Assembly: GCA_963715675.1 (NCBI GenBank)
Contig: OY970265.1
Location: 3,782,001 to 3,846,000 of the forward strand
Length of the DNA stretch: 64,000 nt
DNA from: DASVWZ01 sp963715675
GTDB lineage: Bacteria; Acidobacteriota; Terriglobia; Terriglobales; Acidobacteriaceae
Direction: 5' to 3'
Both the position numbers and the translations under genes were made by a program. The notes beneath the pieces are model-generated. The model worked only from the letters and a program-made list of their open reading frames with translations, was not told the origin of the DNA and ran no database searches. Numbering within the stretch: position 1 is the first letter of the stretch; each line of letters starts with the position of its first letter. Shown here piece after piece: positions 13,501 through 21,059 of the stretch.

Positions 13501-13519
13501 TTTCCACGACTTATCCACA
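13501..13519. promoter_or_regulatory. Two DnaA-box-like sites upstream of the rRNA promoter
   Basis: TTATCCACA (13511-13519) is a perfect match to the DnaA-box consensus TTWTNCACA. TTTCCACGA (13501-13509) lies 10 bases away in the same orientation with one or two mismatches. They are 20-40 bases upstream of the rRNA -35 box. Confidence 0.45.
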
Positions 13520-14063
13520 TCATGGTTCCCGGCAGCGGCAGCCACTTGGGCCGCCCATAGCTTTTGAGCGCGCGACAGAGTCAACCTTCCGCCCAAGTAC
13601 TCAGACGAATGCCCTTTTCGGCACGCGCCGAGGCGGAAGATTCCAGATTAAGAAAAGATCTTTTGGAGGTTCTTGCGAACGAAACGCTTAAACCCTTCGA
13701 GGAGCTCTGTCCCCGAATCCAGATCCCGTGGCCGGGACCAATTATTTCACAACCTGCTGAAATAGATGCCGGAACGTACCGAGAGATTCAGAAAACTATC
13801 CGGCTGCCACACTTATGCCCTCGGAGTCTATTTTTATACCATAGTCACCCAAGGAACGCAAGCGAGTTTTTGTTTAGCCGAGTCAAGCGCGCCGAAACCA
13901 GCGCCAGCCACGCGGGAACGGCCACCCTCGACCGTCCCAAGCCGAACAAAGTCCGGCAGTTGCTGGTGCGGCGCGATAAAGCATTGAGGCAGCTCCTGAT
14001 GAGATCGATGTAGGCCCGGCGTCCTCGTCCGTGCGGCGACGAGTGAAATCTCAGTTTGCAAGA
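13520..14063. other. Region without a confident gene between the rRNA operon and tetR
   Basis: Several frames cross it (for example 13564-14013 on the plus strand), but none has a Shine-Dalgarno sequence or a recognisable product, and the reading frames disagree on codon bias. It may hold a decayed gene; nothing can be assigned. Confidence 0.4.
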
Positions 14064-14699
14064 TCACAAAAATAAGTAGTAAAAGATCACATCCGCCGCA
14101 ATCCTGATCTCCCGGTCGAACTCCCTGGGCGACATCCGCGCACCTCGCGCCAGCAGCGACCAGAAATGCCGGTCCATCATTCGGGCGAAAGCCGGAAGAT
14201 CCTGGCCGGGGCGCGCATTCGGAGATTTCTGCAGCAATTGAAACACCCGCAGGATGCGAGCTTGCGTCCATAATTCAATTCCTTTCTGGCTCTTGCCGAA
14301 CTCAGGATCGCTGAGCGCCGCCTCCTGCCACGCCCGCACCACGCCGTAGTATTCCACGTCCACACGAAACACCGCAGCCAGGAATTTGCGCAGGCTAGCG
14401 CGTCCATTCAAAGCGCCTTGAGGATTGAGGACGAGACCGCTGAGACGCTCGAGAAAATCATTCATCAGCACCACCAGAAACTGCCGCTTGGAGCGAAAGT
14501 GCGCATAGAATGCTCCAGCCGCGGTCCCCGCCCGCGAGGTGATGCCCTCGATCGAAGTCTCTTCGTATCCCTTCTCGGCGAATAGCACCCGCCCGGCCTG
14601 CAACAGTTTTTGCCGCTTTTCGAGGCTGCGCGCCTGCTGCGGCAGGGCGGGGAAATCTTCGTCGGTTTGCAGTACGGGAACCCTTGATGCCGGCGTCAT
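14064..14699 (-). CDS. TetR/AcrR-family transcriptional regulator
   Basis: 211 residues. The start at 14699 overlaps the stop of the upstream DUF5367 gene as ATGA, so the two are translationally coupled. The N-terminal helix-turn-helix has the family pattern: KLLQAGRVLFAEKGYEETSIEGI, then the recognition helix region AGTAAGAFYAHFRSKRQFL (residues about 30-75). The C-terminal half is the variable ligand-binding domain. Probably represses its own operon; the ligand is unknown. Confidence 0.9.
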   Translation of the reverse strand: MTPASRVPVLQTDEDFPALPQQARSLEKRQKLLQAGRVLFAEKGYEETSIEGITSRAGTAAGAFYAHFRSKRQFLVVLMNDFLERLSGLVLNPQGALNGRASLRKFLAAVFRVDVEYYGVVRAWQEAALSDPEFGKSQKGIELWTQARILRVFQLLQKSPNARPGQDLPAFARMMDRHFWSLLARGARMSPREFDREIRIAADVIFYYLFL

Positions 14700-15061
14700 C
14701 GCCTGATCCAAATGCCGGCAACCCCGCCACCGCAACAGATCAGCATCCACCCGCCAAAGATTCCGGCCGCGTCCGGATCAAGGTTCGGAAACACCGTGGC
14801 AAAAAAGACGCACGAGAACGGGTCCAGCAAGAGCGTGGGCAGGATCAGTAGCGTCGCCAACTGCGGCCATCGATCGCGGTCCGGGCTTGCTCGAAGGCAA
14901 ATCCGCCGCACCAGCAACGCCATCAGCACGAAACTGACGATGTACAGGATCATAGTGTGGGACGGGTTGCTGGCACGCAGAAGATGCGGCCCCGCCAGTC
15001 GGACGCCCACGGTTCCGATCACCCATATCAAAAACCCAAGCAAAAAGATTCGTTTCTGCAT
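14696..15061 (-). CDS. Four-span membrane protein, DUF5367-like
   Basis: 121 residues with four hydrophobic spans. It opens MQKRIFLLGFLIWVIGTVGVRLAG, followed by spans around ILYIVSFVLMALLV, LATLLILPTLLL and IFGGWMLICCGGG. The pattern and length fit DUF5367, small membrane proteins of unknown function often beside TetR regulators. The 4-base overlap with tetR downstream supports a two-gene operon in which the regulator responds to the same signal. Family assignment is from memory of the pattern. Confidence 0.7.
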   Translation of the reverse strand: MQKRIFLLGFLIWVIGTVGVRLAGPHLLRASNPSHTMILYIVSFVLMALLVRRICLRASPDRDRWPQLATLLILPTLLLDPFSCVFFATVFPNLDPDAAGIFGGWMLICCGGGVAGIWIRR

Positions 15062-15129
15062 AGTATGAATATGACTTCATGTTCATCTTATCGAAGCACG
15101 GATGTCAAGAGAAAAAGTGGGCTCACATC

Positions 15130-16407
15130 CTAGTTTGTGCCGTCTGATTGGGACCAGGGAGTGAGCTTGAACACTATCCCGCAGCCCTGGCCCCCACCGC
15201 CGTCCGGACAGTTGCCGGTGCCACCATCGAGTGTGGCACCGTACAAAACACCCGCGGGATCCCTAGCCAGGGTCGATGGATACCTCCCGCCGCCGCCTTT
15301 CGTGAACTTGTGGAGCACGGTCAGTTTCCCCGCCTTGCCTAGCTCGAACACCAATCCACAGCCACCACCGCAGCCAGAGCCGCCCAGCGCCGTCCCATAA
15401 AAGTTGCCAGTGGTATCACGCACCAAACCTCCCGAGGGTTCGCCGTTCGAAGCATTGAAGCGATACAGAACGGTTTCCTTGCCCGCTGGCGTCAACCTAA
15501 ACGCAGTGCCGCATCCGTGAGAACAGAAGCCGTGGTGCGTGTAACCTCCGGCGATTGTTTCGCCATAAAGGTTGCCTTCGATGTCCGCAATCAGACCACC
15601 ATAGGGCTGTGCGCCATCTGGAGCGTTCTTGAAACGGTAAAGCACGGTTTCTTTCCCCGACGAGTTAACCTTAAACACCGTTCCGCAACCGTTGCCGTAG
15701 CATCCTGTTCCGCCGCCAGCGTAAGTTGTGCCATATAAGTTTCCGTCAGCGTCAAACATGAGGTTTGCCATCGGACGCGCGCCGTCCGCCCCGCCTGTGA
15801 AAGCGTACAATACGGTCTCTTCTCCAGTAGCATCGATCCTAAACACCGTTCCGCACGTGTCGCCGTTGCAGTTTGGCACGCCGCCGTACTGAGTCGTGCC
15901 AAAGAGGTTTCCTTGCGCATCCAGAACCAACGCCCCGTAAGGCGCTGCGCCGTCGGGGCACGGGTCTTGCGGACAAAAGCTATAGAGCACGGTCTCAACG
16001 CCGGTTGTATCCACTTTGAATACCGTTCCGTGGTAGTAAGCTCCGCAGGATATGGTGGTGCCATACAGGTTGCCAGACGAATCCTCCACCAACGATGACG
16101 TAGGGTTGCAACCATCTGACGGAGCCGCAAAACTATACAGCACGGTTTCCTGTCCGTTGGGGGCCACGGAGAAGACTGCCCCATAGCCGAAAGCGCCACC
16201 CTCAGCCGCCGTTCCGTATAGGGTCCCGTGCGAGTCGATGATCGGCCCCGCTTCAGGGTGCTCGGCATCTGGAGACTGCTGAAATGAGTAAAGAACCTCG
16301 TAGCTCGCCTTAGAGCTTCCCGCCTCCAGCGGGCGTGGCGCGAGTAGCACGAGCGCGAGCACAAGCATGCTCGCGAGGTAAAAAAGGAATCTCAGCAATT
16401 TCGTCAT
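15130..16407 (-). CDS. GloVer tandem-repeat secreted protein (copy 1)
   Basis: 425 residues with a signal peptide (FLFYLASMLVLALVLLA). It has seven repeats, each carrying GNLYGTT..GG, then GTVFKV, then ETVLYSF, the signature of choice-of-anchor tandem-repeat GloVer proteins (TIGR03803). The seventh ends the protein as GIVFKLTP. Cysteine pairs recur inside several repeats (as in GNGCGTVF), suggesting disulfides. Seven regular repeats suggest a seven-bladed propeller. Two further copies are at 29980 and 46045. Function unknown; export is inferred from the signal peptide. Confidence 0.85.
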   Translation of the reverse strand: MTKLLRFLFYLASMLVLALVLLAPRPLEAGSSKASYEVLYSFQQSPDAEHPEAGPIIDSHGTLYGTAAEGGAFGYGAVFSVAPNGQETVLYSFAAPSDGCNPTSSLVEDSSGNLYGTTISCGAYYHGTVFKVDTTGVETVLYSFCPQDPCPDGAAPYGALVLDAQGNLFGTTQYGGVPNCNGDTCGTVFRIDATGEETVLYAFTGGADGARPMANLMFDADGNLYGTTYAGGGTGCYGNGCGTVFKVNSSGKETVLYRFKNAPDGAQPYGGLIADIEGNLYGETIAGGYTHHGFCSHGCGTAFRLTPAGKETVLYRFNASNGEPSGGLVRDTTGNFYGTALGGSGCGGGCGLVFELGKAGKLTVLHKFTKGGGGRYPSTLARDPAGVLYGATLDGGTGNCPDGGGGQGCGIVFKLTPWSQSDGTN

Positions 16408-16722
16408 AAGAGTCTCGTCCGAGCGAAGTCTTGGTATTTCCTAACCCGCGATTTCAAATGCCACCCATGCTACTCCCTGGGCGCCGGAAGGCAAAGAGAC
16501 TTTCGGCCCATCAATGGCGAGCAACAAGAGCATCAAGTCCGAGGTTCGGACCGATTTCCGGCAAACAGCAGATTCGTCACTTCGTTTCGGAATGACAGCG
16601 TGTTTGCTGATTGACCACTCACCTACTGCCAACGCCGCCGGAATGGCGATCAAACTACAGATCCCTCGGCTTCGCTCGGGACGACAATGTAGGAAGGGAC
16701 GATTTATGTATAGTGCGATTCC
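16408..16722. repeat. Intergenic region with two copies of a dispersed repeat
   Basis: No gene. Two copies of an approximately 28-base repeat lie at about 16568-16595 and 16662-16690. Each begins CAGAT, contains CTTCG near the middle and ends GGAATGACA or GGGACGACA. The second can form a short hairpin (CCCTCGG / CTCGGG). Elements of this kind are scattered in many bacterial genomes. Confidence 0.55.
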
Positions 16723-17427
16723 TCAAAACTCCAGCGACACCAGCTTCGCCGGCTGGCTGCCCACATTGGTAACGGTGTGCGTGATATTACCGCCCACCCA
16801 CTTCACCTCGCCGGCTTTCAGGTCAGTATTCGACGCCGTCTTGTCGGGCGCTTCCGATCGCAGCGTCAGATCGGTGACGGCAATCGCCAGATGCGGGCCG
16901 GTGTGATGGTGCTGGGCCTCAAATCCAGCCGTCTGCAATTCCACGCGCGACACGCGTACGCCGTCCTTCACAAACAGAACCTCCTGTGTGCCTCCCTGAA
17001 CTCGCGGAGCAGGTTCCGAGTCCCACCGCGACGGCGCGGTGCGCATTTTGTCATCTTGCAGCAATTCCACCGCAATGGCGTGGAACGTCGTGGTGCCCAC
17101 ATTCCGCGCAACGTGCGCGAAACCGCCGTCGGAAAACCTGGTCTCGCCGTCCGCCAGCGTGACCTGCACCGGCGACTTGCCCTTTACCTCGTTCGAGATC
17201 GTCGCCGTTCCCAGCGCCACGTACACATAGTCATGGTGATGGAGATGCATCAACGTGGCATCCCGCGGTACGACCGTCGCGTCAAACACGCGCACGTAGT
17301 CATTCTGAAAAATCAGGCGATGATGCGGTTCAGCGGTGATCTCAACTTCCGCCGGCGCGGTTTTCTGCGCGGCCACAGCAACCGTGGCGAGCAGGGAAAG
17401 CATCCAGAGCAGCCCGTGGATTCTCAT
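16723..17427 (-). CDS. Exported protein with two cupin-like halves
   Basis: 234 residues from the ATG at 17427, which starts a clear signal peptide (MRIHGLLWMLSLLATVAVAAQ). A longer frame upstream lacks coding character. Two histidine-rich metal motifs are visible: LMHLHHHDYVYVALG (about residues 65-80) and AQHHHTGPHLAIA (about 180-190), each followed by a conserved-Gly strand, so it is probably a bicupin. Many periplasmic cupins of this type are of unknown activity. It is divergent from the GGDEF-EAL gene starting at 17564. Confidence 0.75.
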   Translation of the reverse strand: MRIHGLLWMLSLLATVAVAAQKTAPAEVEITAEPHHRLIFQNDYVRVFDATVVPRDATLMHLHHHDYVYVALGTATISNEVKGKSPVQVTLADGETRFSDGGFAHVARNVGTTTFHAIAVELLQDDKMRTAPSRWDSEPAPRVQGGTQEVLFVKDGVRVSRVELQTAGFEAQHHHTGPHLAIAVTDLTLRSEAPDKTASNTDLKAGEVKWVGGNITHTVTNVGSQPAKLVSLEF

Positions 17428-17563
17428 GCTCCGGGATTTTATCAGGGGCACGACGCCTCGGCGAGGCGTTCTGGCAGAAACATTACCTCGGCACTGAGCC
17501 TCCGGGAGCGCCTTAAACCTTTGGCTTGAATGTGCCGATAAGGAAACGATAGGTGGAGGCGAC

Positions 17564-19408
17564 GTGTTTTCTCTGGTGGACCTCGATTTCTGGAACCTGG
17601 CCCTGATCGCGGTGCTGCTCATCCTGCTGGCCTGGCAACAGGTACGCCTCTACCAGGCGCGTAAGAGCGCGGCCAAACGTGAGGAGCTCTTTCAGATCAT
17701 CACAGAGAACGCCGCCGACATGATCGCCCTGGTCGATCTCAAACGCAAGCGCCACTACAACAGCCCCGCTTATCAGAAGGTGCTTGGCTACTCGGCAGAG
17801 GAGTTGGCGGAAACCAGTTCCTTTGACCAGATCCACCCGGACGACCGCATGAAAGTGCTGGAAGCGGCCCGGGAAGCTCGCGAAACCGGAGTCGGCAAAA
17901 GACTGCAATACCGCATGCGCCACAAGAATGGCACTTGGCGAACCCTGGAATCGACTGCCAGCACGATCCGCAATGACAACGGAGAAGTCGAAAAGCTGGT
18001 CATTATCAATCGCGACGTCACGGCGCGGAAAAGCGCCGAAGAACAACTGGAACATAGTGCCCTGCATGATCCTTTAACCGGCCTGCCCAACCGCCGCCTG
18101 TTCGTCGAACGGCTGCAGCATTCTTTCCTGCAGGCGCAACGCAACCCCGAGTACCGGTATGCCGTCCTGTTCGTCGATCTCGATGACTTCAAGGCTTTCA
18201 ATGACGTGATGGGTCCCGGCGTTTCGGACCAGGTGGTGGTCGAAATTGGACGCCGCCTGTCCGACTGTCTCCGCGACAGCGACACCATTGCCCGTCCGGC
18301 AGATGGCCTTCCGGCGGGCGACACGGTGCTGTCCCGGCTGGGCGGCGATGAGTTCCCCATCCTGCTCGACAACATCACCGACCCCAGCGATGCCTTGCGT
18401 GTCGCCCGGCGGGTCCAGTCTGCCGTAACCACGCCCTTCATGGTCGGAGACCACGAAGTCCGCGCCTCGGCCAGCGTGGGAATCGCTCTGAGCACCACTC
18501 CCCAGGAGCAGGCCGAGGATCTGCTGCGGGATGCGGGCACTGCCATGCGCCGCGCCAAAGCTCTGGGGAGAGGAAACTGCGAGATTTTCGACACCACCAT
18601 GCACGCTCGGGCCGTCCATCGCTTAAACCTCGAATCAGAATTGCGCGCCGCCGTCGCCCGCCGCCAGTTCCGGTCTCACTATCAGTCCATCGTGCAATTG
18701 AGCACCCGCCGCGTCATTGGCTTCGAAGCCCTTCTCCGCTGGCATCATCCCGACCGGGTCATCGCCCCTGCCGAATTCATTGATGTCGCCGAAGACGCCG
18801 GCTTGATTGTTCCCATGGGCCAACGACTGCTCCAGGAAGCCTGCCAACAGTTGATGGACTGGCAGTCCCAATACCCGGTCACCGAGCCTCTGCACGTCTC
18901 AGTAAAGATTTCTGCCCGGCAGTTCACCCATCCCGGGTTTGTGGATGACGTGAAAGCAGCCCTTCGCAACACCAGTCTCGACCCATGCACCGTTCAACTG
19001 GAAATGACTGAAGGCGTGGCGATGCTGGATCCCAGGCTGACTGCGGACATACTTTCCCAGCTAAAACGCCTCGGAGTCCGCATCATCGTCGATCATTTCG
19101 GAACCGGGCACATGCCGCTCGCCTGCTTGCGCCGCTTTGCATTGGACGGCCTCAAGGTGGACCGATCCCTGGTGAGTACCATGCTGAGCGACCGCGGCAG
19201 CACCGACATTCTGCGCCTCATCCTGCACGTTGCCCACAAACTGGATTTGACGGTGATCGCCGAGGGCATCGAAGAAGTGGCCCAGGTCAAACACCTTCTG
19301 AACCTGGGTTGCGAACTTGGGCAGGGATACTACTTTTCGAAACCAGTCGAGCCAAGACTGGCAGAGCATCTGTTGAGTCCGCCGCGCCCCCGTGTGCCCG
19401 TGTCATGA
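17564..19408 (+). CDS. Membrane-anchored PAS-GGDEF-EAL protein
   Basis: 614 residues; GTG start with AGGTGGAGG just upstream. An N-terminal span (LALIAVLLILLAW) is followed by PAS (about 45-155), GGDEF (HDPLTGLPNRR from about 168; RLGGDEF near 260) and EAL (FEALLRW near 387). GGDEF is intact for c-di-GMP synthesis. The RDSD inhibitory I-site is not in its usual place because about 14 residues (PADGLPAG and a second DTVLSR) separate it from GGDEF. In EAL, the metal-binding Asn is Lys (VKISARQF) and DDFGTG reads DHFGTG, so phosphodiesterase activity is doubtful. Likely a cyclase or c-di-GMP sensor. Confidence 0.9.
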   Translation: MFSLVDLDFWNLALIAVLLILLAWQQVRLYQARKSAAKREELFQIITENAADMIALVDLKRKRHYNSPAYQKVLGYSAEELAETSSFDQIHPDDRMKVLEAAREARETGVGKRLQYRMRHKNGTWRTLESTASTIRNDNGEVEKLVIINRDVTARKSAEEQLEHSALHDPLTGLPNRRLFVERLQHSFLQAQRNPEYRYAVLFVDLDDFKAFNDVMGPGVSDQVVVEIGRRLSDCLRDSDTIARPADGLPAGDTVLSRLGGDEFPILLDNITDPSDALRVARRVQSAVTTPFMVGDHEVRASASVGIALSTTPQEQAEDLLRDAGTAMRRAKALGRGNCEIFDTTMHARAVHRLNLESELRAAVARRQFRSHYQSIVQLSTRRVIGFEALLRWHHPDRVIAPAEFIDVAEDAGLIVPMGQRLLQEACQQLMDWQSQYPVTEPLHVSVKISARQFTHPGFVDDVKAALRNTSLDPCTVQLEMTEGVAMLDPRLTADILSQLKRLGVRIIVDHFGTGHMPLACLRRFALDGLKVDRSLVSTMLSDRGSTDILRLILHVAHKLDLTVIAEGIEEVAQVKHLLNLGCELGQGYYFSKPVEPRLAEHLLSPPRPRVPVS

Positions 19409-19432
19409 AGCGTGCCAACGCTATAGAAAATT

Positions 19433-19462
19433 CGGGCCGCCCGAACTCACGTCCGAGCGGCC
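19433..19462. terminator. Possible convergent terminator
   Basis: GGGCCGC (19433-19439) and GCGGCCC (19456-19462) form a 7-bp stem between the convergent GGDEF-EAL gene and the 19492 gene. On the minus strand it is followed by GAATTTTC. T-tract weak. Confidence 0.4.
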
Positions 19463-19491
19463 CTAAGTTGTACGCCTCCGCAAAAGGCGGG

Positions 19492-19803
19492 CTACTTGTG
19501 CATTTTGTTGGCTGCCTCGGCCGAGGCTTTGAGTTCGCGGCTTGCCTGATCAATCAACTCTTTGGCTTTAGCAGCATGTCCTTCCATGTCCCATTCATTC
19601 GCCGCCTGGGCGACGTTGATTTTTTCGAAAGCCTGATCCAGATGCCGCTGCGCCGCGGCCAGGTTTGGGTGCAATCTGCCGCTGACGTTCTGTCCAGGCG
19701 CTTTCATATTTCCACCCTGCACTTCCGGCCCCGCTGCGAGCGCCAGGCCACTGCACAAAACCAGGCATAGTATGCTTACCAAAACCACGTTCTTCTTTTT
19801 CAT
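19492..19803 (-). CDS. Small exported helical protein
   Basis: 103 residues with a classic signal peptide (KKKNVVLVSILCLVLCSGLALAA). The mature part is mostly helical and alanine-rich: HPNLAAAQRHLDQAFEKI and KAKELIDQASRELKASAEAANK, with a repeat of amphipathic helices. An AGGAGAG sequence precedes the ATG. Family not recognised; such proteins often act as periplasmic adaptors or stress proteins, but no function can be stated. Confidence 0.75.
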   Translation of the reverse strand: MKKKNVVLVSILCLVLCSGLALAAGPEVQGGNMKAPGQNVSGRLHPNLAAAQRHLDQAFEKINVAQAANEWDMEGHAAKAKELIDQASRELKASAEAANKMHK

Positions 19804-19952
19804 CGTTCTCTCCTCGAAAATGAATTTCTCAGTGATTTAACACACGAATACCTAAAAACTATCGGTTGGGACGGATGCGTTAAGAGGCAAACTACCACAG
19901 ACGCCAGTCAAAACACCAGTTCCTATACCTACGGCGCGGATCAATGCTGTTT

Positions 19953-20843
19953 TCAGTTTGGTTTGGTGACCAGTTTCAGGCGCTCGGCTTGCAGGATGCG
20001 CCGGATCTGGGCCCGGGCGTGGGTGGACCATGGGCCGCCGGTATCAAGCTTGACGTAAGCGCTCCAGTGTTGCAGGGCCTTGCGCGGCTCCCTGATTTTT
20101 TCGTAAGCCAGCGCCACGTTGTAATGCGCGTCGCCATAAGTCGGCGCCAGTTGCAGCGCCGTGCTGTAGGAGCGGATCGCCTCGGCGATGCGTCCGGTTT
20201 CGTCGAGAACGTTGCCCAAGTCGAAATGCGCCAGCGCGTATCGCGGATCGATGGCGATGGCAGCACGATAATGGGTCTCCGCCAGGGCAAAATCCTGGCG
20301 ATTGTAGTAAAGCGTTCCCAGATTGATGTGGGCCGCGGCGTGCTCGGGATCAAGCGCCAGGACGGCCTGGTAGGCTTCAATCGCCTGCCCGTGGGTCTCC
20401 GCGTCTTCTTCCAGCGCGATGCCTTCGGCAAACAGGCCAGCGGCGTTTCTGGCGGGATTTGTGTGAGGCCGGCTGATGGGAATGGCCGTGCTGGTCGCCA
20501 CCGGATCGCGCGGCGCGAAGTCGAACATGAACTGTCCGGCAATGGGTTCGAGCACTTTGCCGTCATGCCGGAAAGCGACGCGCCGGCCGGCGGTGAAGGC
20601 TCCCGCCTCCACCAGGGGATTCTCCATGCCGGCGGCCTGCCGCTGCATGGCGGCGAGCGACTCCCGAATCACTGCCGGCCGCACCTTGTGGGCACACAAG
20701 TCGCGCACTTTTTTGATTTGCAGAAGGTCAAAAAAAGAATAGCTGTCGCCAGCGGTCACCAGTCCGGCTTTTTCCCAGCCTGCCAACTGGCGTGCCGTGA
20801 TCCGAAGAATGCGGAGCAGATCGGCTCGAGTATATCGGTACAC
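19953..20843 (-). CDS. MerR-type HTH fused to TPR repeats
   Basis: 296 residues. The N-terminus (YTRADLLRILRITARQLAGWEKAGLV, then SFFDLLQIKKVRDL) is a MerR-like winged helix domain (about 1-70). A linker region (about 80-140) has strands (RRVAFRHDGKVLEPI). From about 150 to 270 are at least three tetratricopeptide repeats (AHINLGTLYYNRQDFALAETHYRAAIAIDP, AHFDLGNVLDETGRIAEAIRSYSTALQLAP, AHYNVALAYEK). The combination suggests a regulator that senses or recruits a protein partner. It is not HspR: the HTH is followed by TPRs rather than a short tail. Divergent from the acyltransferase gene. Confidence 0.85.
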   Translation of the reverse strand: MYRYTRADLLRILRITARQLAGWEKAGLVTAGDSYSFFDLLQIKKVRDLCAHKVRPAVIRESLAAMQRQAAGMENPLVEAGAFTAGRRVAFRHDGKVLEPIAGQFMFDFAPRDPVATSTAIPISRPHTNPARNAAGLFAEGIALEEDAETHGQAIEAYQAVLALDPEHAAAHINLGTLYYNRQDFALAETHYRAAIAIDPRYALAHFDLGNVLDETGRIAEAIRSYSTALQLAPTYGDAHYNVALAYEKIREPRKALQHWSAYVKLDTGGPWSTHARAQIRRILQAERLKLVTKPN

Positions 20844-21003
20844 GGTTTTAGCGATCGTGCAGGCTCATTATCCTGAAGCCGCGATTGTGCATGCAAGTGG
20901 AAATGTGGTGCTAAAGGAATCAGAAGCAGCAACTTGCATCGTATATAGTGCAAAAACTTGCGATCTGCGTCGGTGTCCCGGTTCAGGGACCATAGGTATC
21001 ACC

Positions 21004-21043
21004 TTGTCATGGGTTTTTAACCCGGCGTTCATCAGGCTGCAAA
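21004..21043 (+). promoter_or_regulatory. Possible Pho-box-like direct repeats upstream of the acyltransferase
   Basis: Four 7-mers spaced 4 bases apart: TTGTCAT, TTTTAAC, CGTTCAT, CTGCAAA. The 11-bp period and the first and third units (6 and 5 of 7 matches to CTGTCAT) resemble PhoB boxes; the others are poor. Weak evidence. Confidence 0.25.
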
Positions 21044-21059
21044 CCTTTCCCGTTAATCC

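Noticed and set aside
13564..14013. 150-codon plus-strand frame upstream of the rRNA operon
   Set aside because: No ribosome binding site and no recognisable product; a second overlapping frame (13766-13987) is equally plausible. Probably non-coding or decayed.
19953..20843. The MerR-TPR protein as the HspR that binds the lon HAIR site
   Set aside because: HspR is a short MerR protein beside dnaK; this one has a long TPR tail, and no HAIR is seen at its own promoter.
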